Below, piece after piece: positions 8,635 to 14,839 of a DNA stretch of 22,838 nt. Source of the stretch: DATAEK01 sp036258055 (lineage in GTDB: Bacteria; Acidobacteriota; Vicinamibacteria; Vicinamibacterales; 2-12-FULL-66-21); assembly GCA_036258055.1 (NCBI GenBank), contig DATAEK010000123.1, positions 1 through 22,838 of the forward strand, in the 5' to 3' direction. The position numbers and the translations under genes were made by a program. A model generated the notes under the pieces. That model saw only the letters and a program-made list of their open reading frames with translations, ran no database searches and was not told where the DNA came from. Positions within the stretch are counted from its first letter, which is position 1; the number at the start of each line of letters is the position of its first letter.

Positions 8635-8708
8635 GAACCGGGAACCGAGAACCGAGAACATTAGAACCCGAGAACCCGAGAACAGAGAACATTAGAACCC
8701 GAGAACCC
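8635..8708 (+). repeat. GAACCGA/GAACCCGA tandem repeat between convergent genes
   Basis: The array starts as 7-bp units (GAACCGG, GAACCGA, GAACCGA, GAACATT) and continues as 8-bp GAACCCGA units. A 24-bp block is repeated exactly at 8654-8677 and 8685-8708 (31-bp period). It fills almost all of the 90 bp between the serine hydrolase stop (8617) and the amidase stop (8708-8710, minus strand), where a shared terminator would be expected. Confidence 0.85.
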
Positions 8709-10300
8709 TACCTGAGGGGAGGCACGCTCGATGGCGGGTGTCGAACGTGCGTGGCCTGTTCGTAGGAGTAGGCCAGCCCGATCAACTTCGCCTCTTCCCA
8801 CGCGCGGCCGAAGAACGTGATCCCTGCGGGCAGGACGCCCCGGGTATAGCCCATCGGCACGTTGATGGCGGGGAAGCCGGTCGTCGGCGAGAAGAACTGA
8901 CTGTTGTCTCCGTGAGGTGTGTTCAGATCGCCGATGAGTCTCGGCGGATTGCTCCACGTCGGATACACGAACGCGTCGAGATGCTCAGCGTCCATCGTCT
9001 TCAGAACCGCGACGCGAACCTGTTCACGTGATTCTGCTTCCGCCTTGCACGCGGGCGTGTCCGGTCCGTTTTCTGTTCCTTCCTCTGACTGCTCGAGCCG
9101 GCGCTGCACCGACGGGTGAAAGCGGCGCGACTTGATGATCTCGGCGAGGTTGTGGACCGGCACGCGGTCACCCTGCGCGGCGAGATAGCGGTTGATGTCG
9201 TACTTGAATCCGCCGCAGGAGCCGACGCCCTGTGGGCGCGACGTCTGCGGCAGCTCGACGCGCGCTGGGTCCACGATCGTCGCCCCGGCGCGCTTCAGAT
9301 CCTCGACCGCTGCCATGAAGACTTGCACGATTTCCGAGTCGGTCGTGTCCCGCTCGTAGGCCTGACGCAGGACGCCGATCCGTGATCCCTTGAGCGCGTC
9401 GCGCTTGAGCGCGGACGCGTAGTCAGGAACTGAGGACGGCTTGCCGCGGGGGCTGAACTGCTGCGCGAGAGGAGAGTCGGCGACCGTCACGGGATCGTCC
9501 GGATCCGGGCCCACGATCACGTTGAACACGGCGACAGCGTCCTCGACCGTGCGCGCCATCGGGCCGGCGATGTCTGCAAGCAGGTTGAGCGGGGCGACGC
9601 CGCTCCTGCTGGTCAATCCCATCGTCGACCGGATTCCCACGAGCGCCTGATGGGATGAGGGGCCACGGATAGAGTTCCCGGTATCGCTTCCCAGGCCGAC
9701 CGTGCCGAAACTGGCCGCGACCGCGGCCGCAGTCCCGCCGCTCGAGCCGGCGGTGACGCGATCGAGCGCGTAAGGATTCTTCGTGTATCCCGGCAGAATC
9801 GAGCTGACGGTCTCGTAGGGCGTGAACGCGAACTCGGCCATGTTCGACTTCGCGATGACCAGGGCTCCAGCCTCCTTGATCCTGCGAACCTGGAAGGCAT
9901 CGCGATTCGATACGAAGCCCTTGAGCGATAGCGACCCGTCTGCGCTCTGCAGACCGATCGTCTCGAAATTGTCCTTGACGATTGTCGGGACGCAGTGGAG
10001 CGGCCCCACGGGCCCGGCGGCTGTGAACCGTCGATCGAGCTCGTCGGCCTGCTTGAGGGCCTCAGGGTTGAGGATCACGATCGCGTTCAGCGCCGGGCCG
10101 TTCTTGTCGTAGGCGTCGATGCGACGCAGGTATTGCTCGACGAGCGAGTGACAGGTGAGCGACCCCGCCTTCATGGCTGCGTGAATTTGCGCAATCGTCG
10201 CTTCCTCGACGACGAACGGCGGCGGTTGCCGAGCCACGATGAGCGTGCTCAGCGAGGTTGCCGCGATGCACGCAGCCAGAAAGCGAGGCCACGCGCGCAT
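8708..10300 (-). CDS. Secreted amidase-signature (AS) family amidase
   Basis: A 530-residue amidase of the Ser-cisSer-Lys family (GatA/FAAH/malonamidase-like). It begins with a signal peptide (MRAWPRFLAACIAATSLSTL). Catalytic elements are Lys109 in VPTIVKDNF, the cis-Ser in the GSSGG segment (185-189), and the nucleophile Ser210 in GSDTGNSIR. The usual Gly before the nucleophile is Asn here (GNSIR for GGSIR). The C-terminal end has 'GFPAINVPMGYTRGVLPAGITFFGRAWEEAKLIGLAYSYEQAT', shown here only to point out the family-typical G-ITFFGR segment. Start ATG 10300 overlaps the stop of the upstream MBL gene by one base (TAATG), so the two are translationally coupled; the frame stays open to 10489, but that extension is a shadow inside the MBL gene. 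The export signal argues against a tRNA-amidotransferase role and for scavenging of an amide or peptide amide. Confidence 0.92.
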   Translation of the reverse strand: MRAWPRFLAACIAATSLSTLIVARQPPPFVVEEATIAQIHAAMKAGSLTCHSLVEQYLRRIDAYDKNGPALNAIVILNPEALKQADELDRRFTAAGPVGPLHCVPTIVKDNFETIGLQSADGSLSLKGFVSNRDAFQVRRIKEAGALVIAKSNMAEFAFTPYETVSSILPGYTKNPYALDRVTAGSSGGTAAAVAASFGTVGLGSDTGNSIRGPSSHQALVGIRSTMGLTSRSGVAPLNLLADIAGPMARTVEDAVAVFNVIVGPDPDDPVTVADSPLAQQFSPRGKPSSVPDYASALKRDALKGSRIGVLRQAYERDTTDSEIVQVFMAAVEDLKRAGATIVDPARVELPQTSRPQGVGSCGGFKYDINRYLAAQGDRVPVHNLAEIIKSRRFHPSVQRRLEQSEEGTENGPDTPACKAEAESREQVRVAVLKTMDAEHLDAFVYPTWSNPPRLIGDLNTPHGDNSQFFSPTTGFPAINVPMGYTRGVLPAGITFFGRAWEEAKLIGLAYSYEQATHVRHPPSSVPPLR

Positions 10301-11163
10301 TACTTCTTCAGCTCGCCGTAGAGGACGCCGACGTTCGCCTTCGCGCGGTTCATGTTGTAGCTCTTGAATTTGTCCGGCAGCGCCAACGCTGCAGCCGCGT
10401 CGTCCGCGCTCTTTCCGTCCTTGATGGCCTGTTCCACGGCCGAGAGAAACGCCTGGTTGAAGTCGCCGTACTCGACGAACGCGTCCCACGTCGTGACGGC
10501 GCTGTGACCGGGGATCACCGTCTCCACGCCCTTGATGCCGTCGGCCGCTTTCTTGAGCGTCTGCGGATAGGCGACACCGCTGCCCCCGTTGTTCGTGTCG
10601 ATCAGCGGAGCGTTAGGGCCGGCAAAGAGATCGCCCGAGTGGGCGACGCGCAGTGCGGGAAACACGACGATCGTGTCGCCATTGGTGTGACCGGCGCCGA
10701 AATAGTAGAGGTCGATCTGATCCGGCCCGCTCAGCAGCGTCAGGCGATCCTTGTAGGTCTTCGCCGGCAGGAACTTCGCCTTGTCACCCTGAAACGCCGT
10801 CATCTTCTCCATGTTCGTCTTGGTGTTCTCCTGCGCGACGATCTCGACGGAAGCGGGGAAATACTCGTTGCTGCCGGTGTGATCCCCATGCGTGTGCGTG
10901 TTGATGATCGTCGTCACCGGCTTGTCGGTGACGGAGCGGATCTTGTCCATGATCCTCGGACCCCAGTCAGGGTTCTTGGTGTCGACGATCACCACGCCCT
11001 TGGTGGTGATGAACGCCGCCGTGTTTCCGCCGCCACCGCTGATCATGTAGAGATTGTCTCGAACTTTCTGGATCTCCGCCGTTTGCGGCTGCGCGGTCTG
11101 CTGTGCCGCGATCCCCGCCGCCCCGAGTGCGATCAACGTCCCCAGTAACGCGAGTCGTCTCAT
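10300..11163 (-). CDS. Secreted metallo-beta-lactamase-fold hydrolase
   Basis: A 287-residue MBL-fold enzyme with a cleavable signal peptide (MRRLALLGTLIALGAAGIAA, cut before QQ). Metal-binding motifs are HTHGDH (His90, His92, Asp94, His95), a His in GAGHTNGD, Asp in VAHSGDLF, and a last His in VIPGHSAV. The pattern is that of periplasmic MBL hydrolases distantly related to subclass B beta-lactamases and quinoprotein-relay lactonases; the actual substrate is unknown. I use ATG 11163, which is preceded on the minus strand by GAGG with 8-nt spacing and gives a clean signal peptide; a TTG at 11184 would add seven residues and lies at the edge of the repeat cluster. The amidase follows with a one-base overlap, so the two probably act in one periplasmic pathway (inference). 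Confidence 0.9.
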   Translation of the reverse strand: MRRLALLGTLIALGAAGIAAQQTAQPQTAEIQKVRDNLYMISGGGGNTAAFITTKGVVIVDTKNPDWGPRIMDKIRSVTDKPVTTIINTHTHGDHTGSNEYFPASVEIVAQENTKTNMEKMTAFQGDKAKFLPAKTYKDRLTLLSGPDQIDLYYFGAGHTNGDTIVVFPALRVAHSGDLFAGPNAPLIDTNNGGSGVAYPQTLKKAADGIKGVETVIPGHSAVTTWDAFVEYGDFNQAFLSAVEQAIKDGKSADDAAAALALPDKFKSYNMNRAKANVGVLYGELKK

Positions 11164-11186
11164 GGTTGTGGCCTCATTTCTCAATG

Positions 11187-11210
11187 GTCGTGGGGCCCCA
11201 CCCCCACGAC
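11187..11210. repeat. GGGG-CCCCAC-CCCC hairpin, copy 2
   Basis: GTCGTGGGG (11187-11195) pairs perfectly with CCCCACGAC (11202-11210) around the loop CCCCAC: a 9-bp stem. It lies 24 bp upstream of the MBL start codon on the minus strand, so on that transcript it would sit in the leader. Confidence 0.85.
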
Positions 11211-11237
11211 CTGCCAGCGCTCGCTTCTTTACTTAAT

Positions 11238-11263
11238 GCGTCTGGGGCCCCACCCCCAGACGC
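11238..11263. repeat. GGGG-CCCCAC-CCCC hairpin, copy 3
   Basis: GCGTCTGGGG (11238-11247) pairs perfectly with CCCCAGACGC (11254-11263) around the same CCCCAC loop: a 10-bp stem. Outer base pairs differ from copy 2 on both arms together, which preserves pairing. Confidence 0.85.
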
Positions 11264-11264
11264 T

Positions 11265-11319
11265 GCAGCGGGCGCGTTCGCGCTCGCTGCGGCTCAAGGC
11301 TGTACGCGCCGCTGGTTAG
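11265..11319 (+). repeat. GC-rich stem-loop plus 38-bp repeat tail
   Basis: GCAGCG (11265-11270) pairs with CGCTGC (11285-11290) around an inner GCGC-GTTC-GCGC. The segment 11282-11319 (GCTCGCTGCGGCTCAAGG... to ...GCCGCTGGTTAG) recurs at 18108-18145 with only a few substitutions. At both places it follows a CCCCAC-loop hairpin, so hairpin plus tail form one composite element. Confidence 0.75.
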
Positions 11320-11360
11320 GTGCGACCATCCGCTCTCAGAGCCGCGCGTCAGGCGGGCTT

Positions 11361-11388
11361 CCATGGCCCATCGCCCATTGCCCATGTG
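11361..11388 (+). repeat. CCATNNN heptamer array, short copy
   Basis: Four exact-phase 7-bp units: CCATGGC, CCATCGC, CCATTGC, CCATGTG. The same unit builds the large array at 22465-22650. Confidence 0.75.
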
Positions 11389-11392
11389 TCAT

Positions 11393-11411
11393 CCGCCGGC
11401 GAAGCCGGCGG
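11393..11411. repeat. CCGCCGGC-GAA-GCCGGCGG palindrome
   Basis: Perfect 8-bp arms around a GAA loop. It directly abuts the right part of the ~95-bp dispersed repeat, where copy 1 instead has a GGGG-CCCCAC hairpin. Confidence 0.7.
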
Positions 11412-11414
11412 TTA

Positions 11415-11513
11415 CCCACCCCCACTCGCTACAGCCTCGCGCGTTCGCGCTCGGCTGTGGCCGCAGGCGCTGCTGATACCACGCCTGTTTTCATTTCACC
11501 GACAGCCCCGCAC
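11415..11513 (+). repeat. Dispersed ~95-bp repeat unit, copy 2 (plus orientation)
   Basis: Inverted partner of 1870-1964. Its internal stem-loop at 11431-11458 (ACAGCC/GGCTGT with inner GCGC-GTTC-GCGC) matches copy 1 except in the loop (GTTC against CTTC). Confidence 0.8.
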
Positions 11514-11517
11514 GATC

Positions 11518-11585
11518 TGTAGTGTCCGGCTTCAGCCGGACCTCCCGAACGCCGAACGCCGAACGCCGAGCCCCGAGCCCCGAGT
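11518..11585 (+). repeat. GTCCGGCT palindrome plus CCGAACG heptamers, copy A
   Basis: TGTAGT is followed by the palindrome GTCCGGCTTCAGCCGGAC (11524-11541) and then by six in-phase 7-mers (CCCGAAC, GCCGAAC, GCCGAAC, GCCGAGC, CCCGAGC, CCCGAGT; 11544-11585). Confidence 0.9.
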
Positions 11586-11586
11586 T

Positions 11587-11640
11587 TGTAGTGTCCGGCT
11601 TCAGCCGGACCTCCCGAGCGCCGAACGCCGAGCCGCGATC
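11587..11640 (+). repeat. GTCCGGCT palindrome plus CCGAACG heptamers, copy B
   Basis: A direct repeat of copy A at a 69-bp offset. The palindrome is at 11593-11610, followed by about three and a half 7-mers. It ends four bases before the HupE-like gene's stop codon. Confidence 0.9.
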
Positions 11641-11643
11641 ACG

Positions 11644-12726
11644 TCACAGAATCCGCTCCACGAACCAGAACGCGCCGGCAAGCATCACGGCGACCGAGCC
11701 CACGGTTGCCAATCGCGCGGCGAGGGGTGCGTTGCGACCGCGCAACAGCATCAGCGCCGAGGATACGACGAGGACGATGGCCGCTTGTCCGATCTCGACG
11801 CCGAGATTGAATGAGAAGAGCGACAGGCCGAGCGCCCGGTCTGGTAGCCCTGTCTCACGGAGCACACTCGCGAAGCCGAAACCGTGGACGAGACCGAAGA
11901 AGAGGGCCACCCACGGACGTACGTCGCGGCCTCGTGTGCCAACGAGCAGGTTGTCAGCCCCGACATACACAATGCTCAAGGCGATTGCCGGCTCGATGAT
12001 CCGCGCGGGCGGGTCGACCACGTGCAGTGTCGCCAATGCGAGCGTCAGGCTGTGACCCAGCGTGAACGCCGTGACGATCGCCAGCAACCGCCGCAGCGAG
12101 CCACCCAGCAACAGGAGCCCGACGATGAAGAGGATGTGATCGGGCCCGATGGCGATGTGATGGATGCCGGAGCGCGTGAACGTGGTGAAGACTGCGAGGA
12201 GACCCTGACGCGAACCGCTGTAGACGTCCATCGACGGCCGCTCGCGATTCAGCACGTCCTGACGGACGAGGGTCGACTCGTCGTACACGTTGACGAACGT
12301 CTGGTGATTCGGATCGTACGGAAAGAGCGCGGCCTGAACCGTGACGCGTCCGACTGGTCTCGTGATGGCCGCTGTCCACTCCAGCTCGACGGCCGTCTGG
12401 TCGGGCAGCGGACGTACGGCCGTGACCTTCCACAACACGATGGTGCCGTCGGCCAGCAGCGTGAGCCGCCCGAGCACGAGCTGTGCGATCGGTCCGGCCT
12501 GTCGGTGTACCACCGTTGGATCCGCGAGCGTCTCGGGCGCAAGCGACAGATCGTGCGCGACGTCGAGATCGTGGAGCACGAGACGGCCGGAGAGCGACTG
12601 GTTCCCCATCCGCAGGTCGAGGTAGCTGAACGGCGCGGGGTGTCCGTAGGCAACACGCCCAAGCAGCAACCACGCCGTCAGGGCGACGAGCGAGGCGGTG
12701 ACGAGCCGTCCGGGGCGCGCGGGCAC
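11644..12726 (-). CDS. HupE/UreJ-like membrane protein (putative Ni/Co transporter)
   Basis: A 360-residue membrane protein. Residues 1-28 look like a signal peptide (cleavage before HPAP). Residues 30-185 form a periplasmic, beta-rich domain, and the C-terminal half (186-360) has about six helices typical of the HupE/UreJ_2 family. Conserved polar motifs inside the helices are HHIAIGPDH (189-197), FTLGHS (His225), FGLVHGFGFA (His281) and NLGVEIGQ (Glu311). HupE/UreJ proteins are implicated in nickel or cobalt uptake; the larger two-domain form seen here is common in Acidobacteriota and Bacteroidota and has no proven substrate that I know of. The start is GTG 12726, without a clear ribosome-binding site. 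It is divergent from the regulator at 12843 and separated from the downstream MBL gene by the repeat cluster. Confidence 0.85.
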   Translation of the reverse strand: MPARPGRLVTASLVALTAWLLLGRVAYGHPAPFSYLDLRMGNQSLSGRLVLHDLDVAHDLSLAPETLADPTVVHRQAGPIAQLVLGRLTLLADGTIVLWKVTAVRPLPDQTAVELEWTAAITRPVGRVTVQAALFPYDPNHQTFVNVYDESTLVRQDVLNRERPSMDVYSGSRQGLLAVFTTFTRSGIHHIAIGPDHILFIVGLLLLGGSLRRLLAIVTAFTLGHSLTLALATLHVVDPPARIIEPAIALSIVYVGADNLLVGTRGRDVRPWVALFFGLVHGFGFASVLRETGLPDRALGLSLFSFNLGVEIGQAAIVLVVSSALMLLRGRNAPLAARLATVGSVAVMLAGAFWFVERIL

Positions 12727-12778
12727 GCGTGAATCTTGCCAGCGTCAGCACGACCCACGCAAGTCCGCCCTCTGTCGT

Positions 12779-12796
12779 GGCCGGCTTCAGCCGGCC
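12779..12796. repeat. GTCCGGCT-type palindrome, G-C variant, between divergent genes
   Basis: GGCCGGCT-TC-AGCCGGCC: the T-A pair of the other copies is replaced by G-C on both arms, keeping the 8-bp stem. It lies in the 116 bp between the divergent hupE-like and winged-helix regulator genes. Since the same element occurs elsewhere it is better read as a repeat than as a dedicated operator. Confidence 0.8.
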
Positions 12797-12842
12797 GTCG
12801 ACGTGCCGCTGAAGGCGACCTGGCGCAAAGACCGGTGATATC

Positions 12843-13733
12843 GTGAGAGACGTGAACGGGCGGATTCGTTTCGGTCAGTTCGACTTCGATCCTCAGGATG
12901 GCGCGCTCTGGCGCGATGGCCGGGTCGTGCGGCTCCAACCGCAGCCCGCACGCGTGCTCGCCGTGCTGACGGCGCGGGCCGGGGAGATCGTCACTCGGGA
13001 CGAATTGCGCCGTGAAGTGTGGGGCGAAGGCACGTTCGTCGATTTCGAACGCGGGCTGAATTTCTGTGTGGCGCAGATTCGATCGGCGCTGGGCGACTCG
13101 GCTGATTCTCCACGGTTCGTCGAAACGCTGCCGCGCCGCGGCTACCGGTTCATCGCGCCGGTGACCGCCGGGGTCGGCGGCAACGGCGGGCTGCCGCACT
13201 CGAATGGATCTGTGTCGGAAACACCGTTGCCCGAGGTGCGCTCGCGCCGCAGCTCACGTGGTCCGAACCTGATGTCGGCAGCGGCAATCGTGATCGCGGT
13301 TGCCGCCGCCGCGGGTCTCGTTCGCGAGCTGCGTCACGAGCCGATCCCGATTGCCGTCGTCCCCTTCGACAACGAGACCGGCGCCGCGGCCGGAGAGGAC
13401 ATCGCGCGCGGCGTGGCGGACGCAACCGTCGCGCGCCTGGCTACACCCGAGCGGATTGCGCAGCTGAGCGTCATCGGCAACGCCGCCATCCTCCGGCGTC
13501 CGCGAGCGTTTCGTGATTTGAAAGCTATCGGCGACGAGCTCGGTGCCCGCTACGTCGTCCTGGCGCAAGTGAAGCGCGACGAGTCCCGCGTGCGATTGAT
13601 TGCCCACTTGATCCGGGTCAGCGACCAAAAGCACGTGTGGGCGAACACCTTCGATCGGCCGGCCTTCACGCTCGACGTACAGAGTGAGATCGCCGAAGCC
13701 ATCGCCAGCGCCGTGGCCGCGCGCATTCAGTAA
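12843..13733 (+). CDS. Membrane-anchored winged-helix regulator with TolB-like domain
   Basis: A 296-residue one-component regulator. Residues 6-107 are an OmpR/PhoB-type winged helix (FGQFDFDPQDGALWRDGR, then LTARAGEIVTRDELRREVW, ending VETLPRRGYRFIAPV). A Ser/Gly-rich linker leads to one membrane helix (about 143-160), and residues 168-296 form an extracytoplasmic TolB/FlgO-like alpha/beta domain (IAVVPFDNETG, GARYVVLAQV, HVWANTFDR). This is the CadC/ToxR-like design in which the DNA-binding domain stays tethered to the membrane. Acidobacterial relatives usually continue with TPR repeats; this one stops after the TolB-like part. The start is GTG 12843 (GTG 12852 is an alternative). It is divergent from the hupE-like gene, a plausible target (inference). 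The signal sensed is unknown. Confidence 0.9.
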   Translation: MRDVNGRIRFGQFDFDPQDGALWRDGRVVRLQPQPARVLAVLTARAGEIVTRDELRREVWGEGTFVDFERGLNFCVAQIRSALGDSADSPRFVETLPRRGYRFIAPVTAGVGGNGGLPHSNGSVSETPLPEVRSRRSSRGPNLMSAAAIVIAVAAAAGLVRELRHEPIPIAVVPFDNETGAAAGEDIARGVADATVARLATPERIAQLSVIGNAAILRRPRAFRDLKAIGDELGARYVVLAQVKRDESRVRLIAHLIRVSDQKHVWANTFDRPAFTLDVQSEIAEAIASAVAARIQ

Positions 13734-13822
13734 CTCCCCACCCCTCTACTGTTTACACCCTCACATCGGCCTTACACACAACTCGCTTGCCGGTGTCCGT
13801 CCCGTCCCGTATCAGGGAGCAT

Positions 13823-13827
13823 GGAGG
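13823..13827 (+). promoter_or_regulatory. Shine-Dalgarno deciding the ankyrin-like gene start
   Basis: GGAGG with 7-nt spacing to ATG 13835. It supports that start over an in-frame GTG at 13787. Confidence 0.75.
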
Positions 13828-13834
13828 TACACCG

Positions 13835-14617
13835 ATGCCCATCACCCGCCGAACGCTTCTGACCGCTGTTCCGTTGGCTGGTCTGGTCTCAGGGATCAGA
13901 CTTCGGGCCGCTCCGTCGCCAGGAGTCCCTGCCAGCTTTCCGTCACACGATCCGGACCTCGTCAAGGAAACCGTCGTCGCCGCACACGGCAATCTGCCGC
14001 GCATCCGCGAGCTCGTCGAAGCCAGGCCGGCGCTGGCGAAGGCGACCTACGACTGGGGCTACGGGGACTGGGAGAGCGCACTCGGCGGCGCGTCCCACAT
14101 GGGCAACCGCGAAATCGCCGAGTTGCTGATCGGGCACGGCGCCGCGCCGACGGTTTTCTCCGCGGCGATGCTGGGTCAGCTCGACGTCGTGCGAGCGTTC
14201 GTGACGGTCTCCCCGGGCGCGCAGCGCATGCGCGGCCCGCACGGGTTGACCTTGCTTGCGCACGCAAAGGCCGGCGGCGGCGCGGCTGCGGAGGTGGTGA
14301 AGTACCTCGAATCGCTCGGCGACGCCGATCCCAAGTACTCGGTGGAGCCCCTCAGCGAGGCGGATCAAATCGCCGTCATCGGTGCCTACGCGTTCTCCGG
14401 TACGTCCACGGATCGATTGATCGTTGCAGCGGGTACGCGCGGCCTCTCGATCAAGCGCGATGGCGCCATCGAGCGCGGTCTGTTTCACCTTGGCGGCCGG
14501 GTGTTTCATCCTGCGGGCGCCGAGGCCGTGCGCATCAAGTTCGAAACGGCCGCCCAGCCCGCCGGTTATCTGGTTGTCGAGGACGGACCGGTCGTGGTCA
14601 AGGCAACGCGCGCGTAG
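13835..14617 (+). CDS. Tat-exported ankyrin-repeat-like protein
   Basis: A 260-residue protein that starts with a twin-arginine-type signal (MPITRRTLLTAVPLAGLVSG, RR at 5-6). Residues about 43-150 have ankyrin-like helix pairs: 'VVAAHGNLPRIRELVEARPAL', 'MGNREIAELLIGHGA', 'AAMLGQLDVVRAFV', then 'GLTLLAHAKAGG'. The C-terminal 90 residues (LSEADQIAVIGAYAFSG to the end) do not look like ankyrin and are probably a small beta domain. Ankyrin repeats mediate protein binding; no enzymatic motif is visible. A Tat signal suggests folding in the cytoplasm before export. It is 101 bp after the regulator on the same strand; that gap holds no recognisable gene and may hold its promoter. Function unknown. 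Confidence 0.8.
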   Translation: MPITRRTLLTAVPLAGLVSGIRLRAAPSPGVPASFPSHDPDLVKETVVAAHGNLPRIRELVEARPALAKATYDWGYGDWESALGGASHMGNREIAELLIGHGAAPTVFSAAMLGQLDVVRAFVTVSPGAQRMRGPHGLTLLAHAKAGGGAAAEVVKYLESLGDADPKYSVEPLSEADQIAVIGAYAFSGTSTDRLIVAAGTRGLSIKRDGAIERGLFHLGGRVFHPAGAEAVRIKFETAAQPAGYLVVEDGPVVVKATRA

Positions 14618-14789
14618 CATATCCCTGCTGCAGCCCGCGCGCGACCGCAGGGTCGAGTTTGTAGACGTCGTGCGCAATATCGAAGCTCTCCGGCGAGAGT
14701 CGTCCGTGGGTGAAGAAAGTGCCGGGAATCGCCGCAGCTTTGACCCGATCTTGGAGGGGAGAGTACACTCCCAAGGTTGCCCGGCTCAT
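14598..14789 (-). CDS. Possible small ORF or gene remnant
   Basis: A 63-codon frame on the minus strand, starting at ATG 14789 and overlapping the 3' end of the ankyrin-like gene by 20 bp. The predicted peptide (ending DVYKLDPAVARGLQQGYATRALP) has a protein-like composition, unlike the Arg/Ala/Pro-rich shadows nearby, but no family is recognisable and there is no ribosome-binding site. It could be a gene remnant or chance. It is the only candidate in the 222-bp gap 14618-14839, which otherwise shows nothing except the DinB leader. Confidence 0.25.
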   Translation of the reverse strand: MSRATLGVYSPLQDRVKAAAIPGTFFTHGRLSPESFDIAHDVYKLDPAVARGLQQGYATRALP

Positions 14790-14828
14790 GATGCGCGCCG
14801 GGTGGAGTCATCGTTCACCATTGGTTCC

Positions 14829-14834
14829 GGGAGG
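14829..14834 (+). promoter_or_regulatory. Shine-Dalgarno of the DinB-like gene
   Basis: GGGAGG, 5 nt before ATG 14840; fixes that start. Confidence 0.75.
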
Positions 14835-14839
14835 TTTTC

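Larger units (their letters stand above)
11164..11643. other. 480-bp repeat cluster without genes
   Basis: This gap between the MBL gene and the HupE-like gene (both minus strand) holds at least seven identifiable repeat elements, listed separately, and little unique sequence. Open frames crossing it on the plus strand give peptides such as SVRLQPDLP and SGFSRTSR that are merely the translated palindromes. The promoter for the MBL-amidase operon must lie in or beside it. Confidence 0.85.

Noticed and set aside
11320..12055. Two plus-strand frames translating to SVRLQPDLP... and SGFSRTSR...
   Set aside because: Their peptides are translations of the palindrome and heptamer repeats, followed by antisense of the HupE-like gene. 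No ribosome-binding site and no family.
12779..12796. Dedicated operator for the divergent regulator
   Set aside because: The same palindrome occurs at five other, unrelated intergenic sites, so it is more simply a dispersed repeat.
13752..13778. Promoter TTTACA ... TACACA upstream of the ankyrin-like gene
   Set aside because: The spacer is only about 15 bp and the -10 match is poor; not enough to call.
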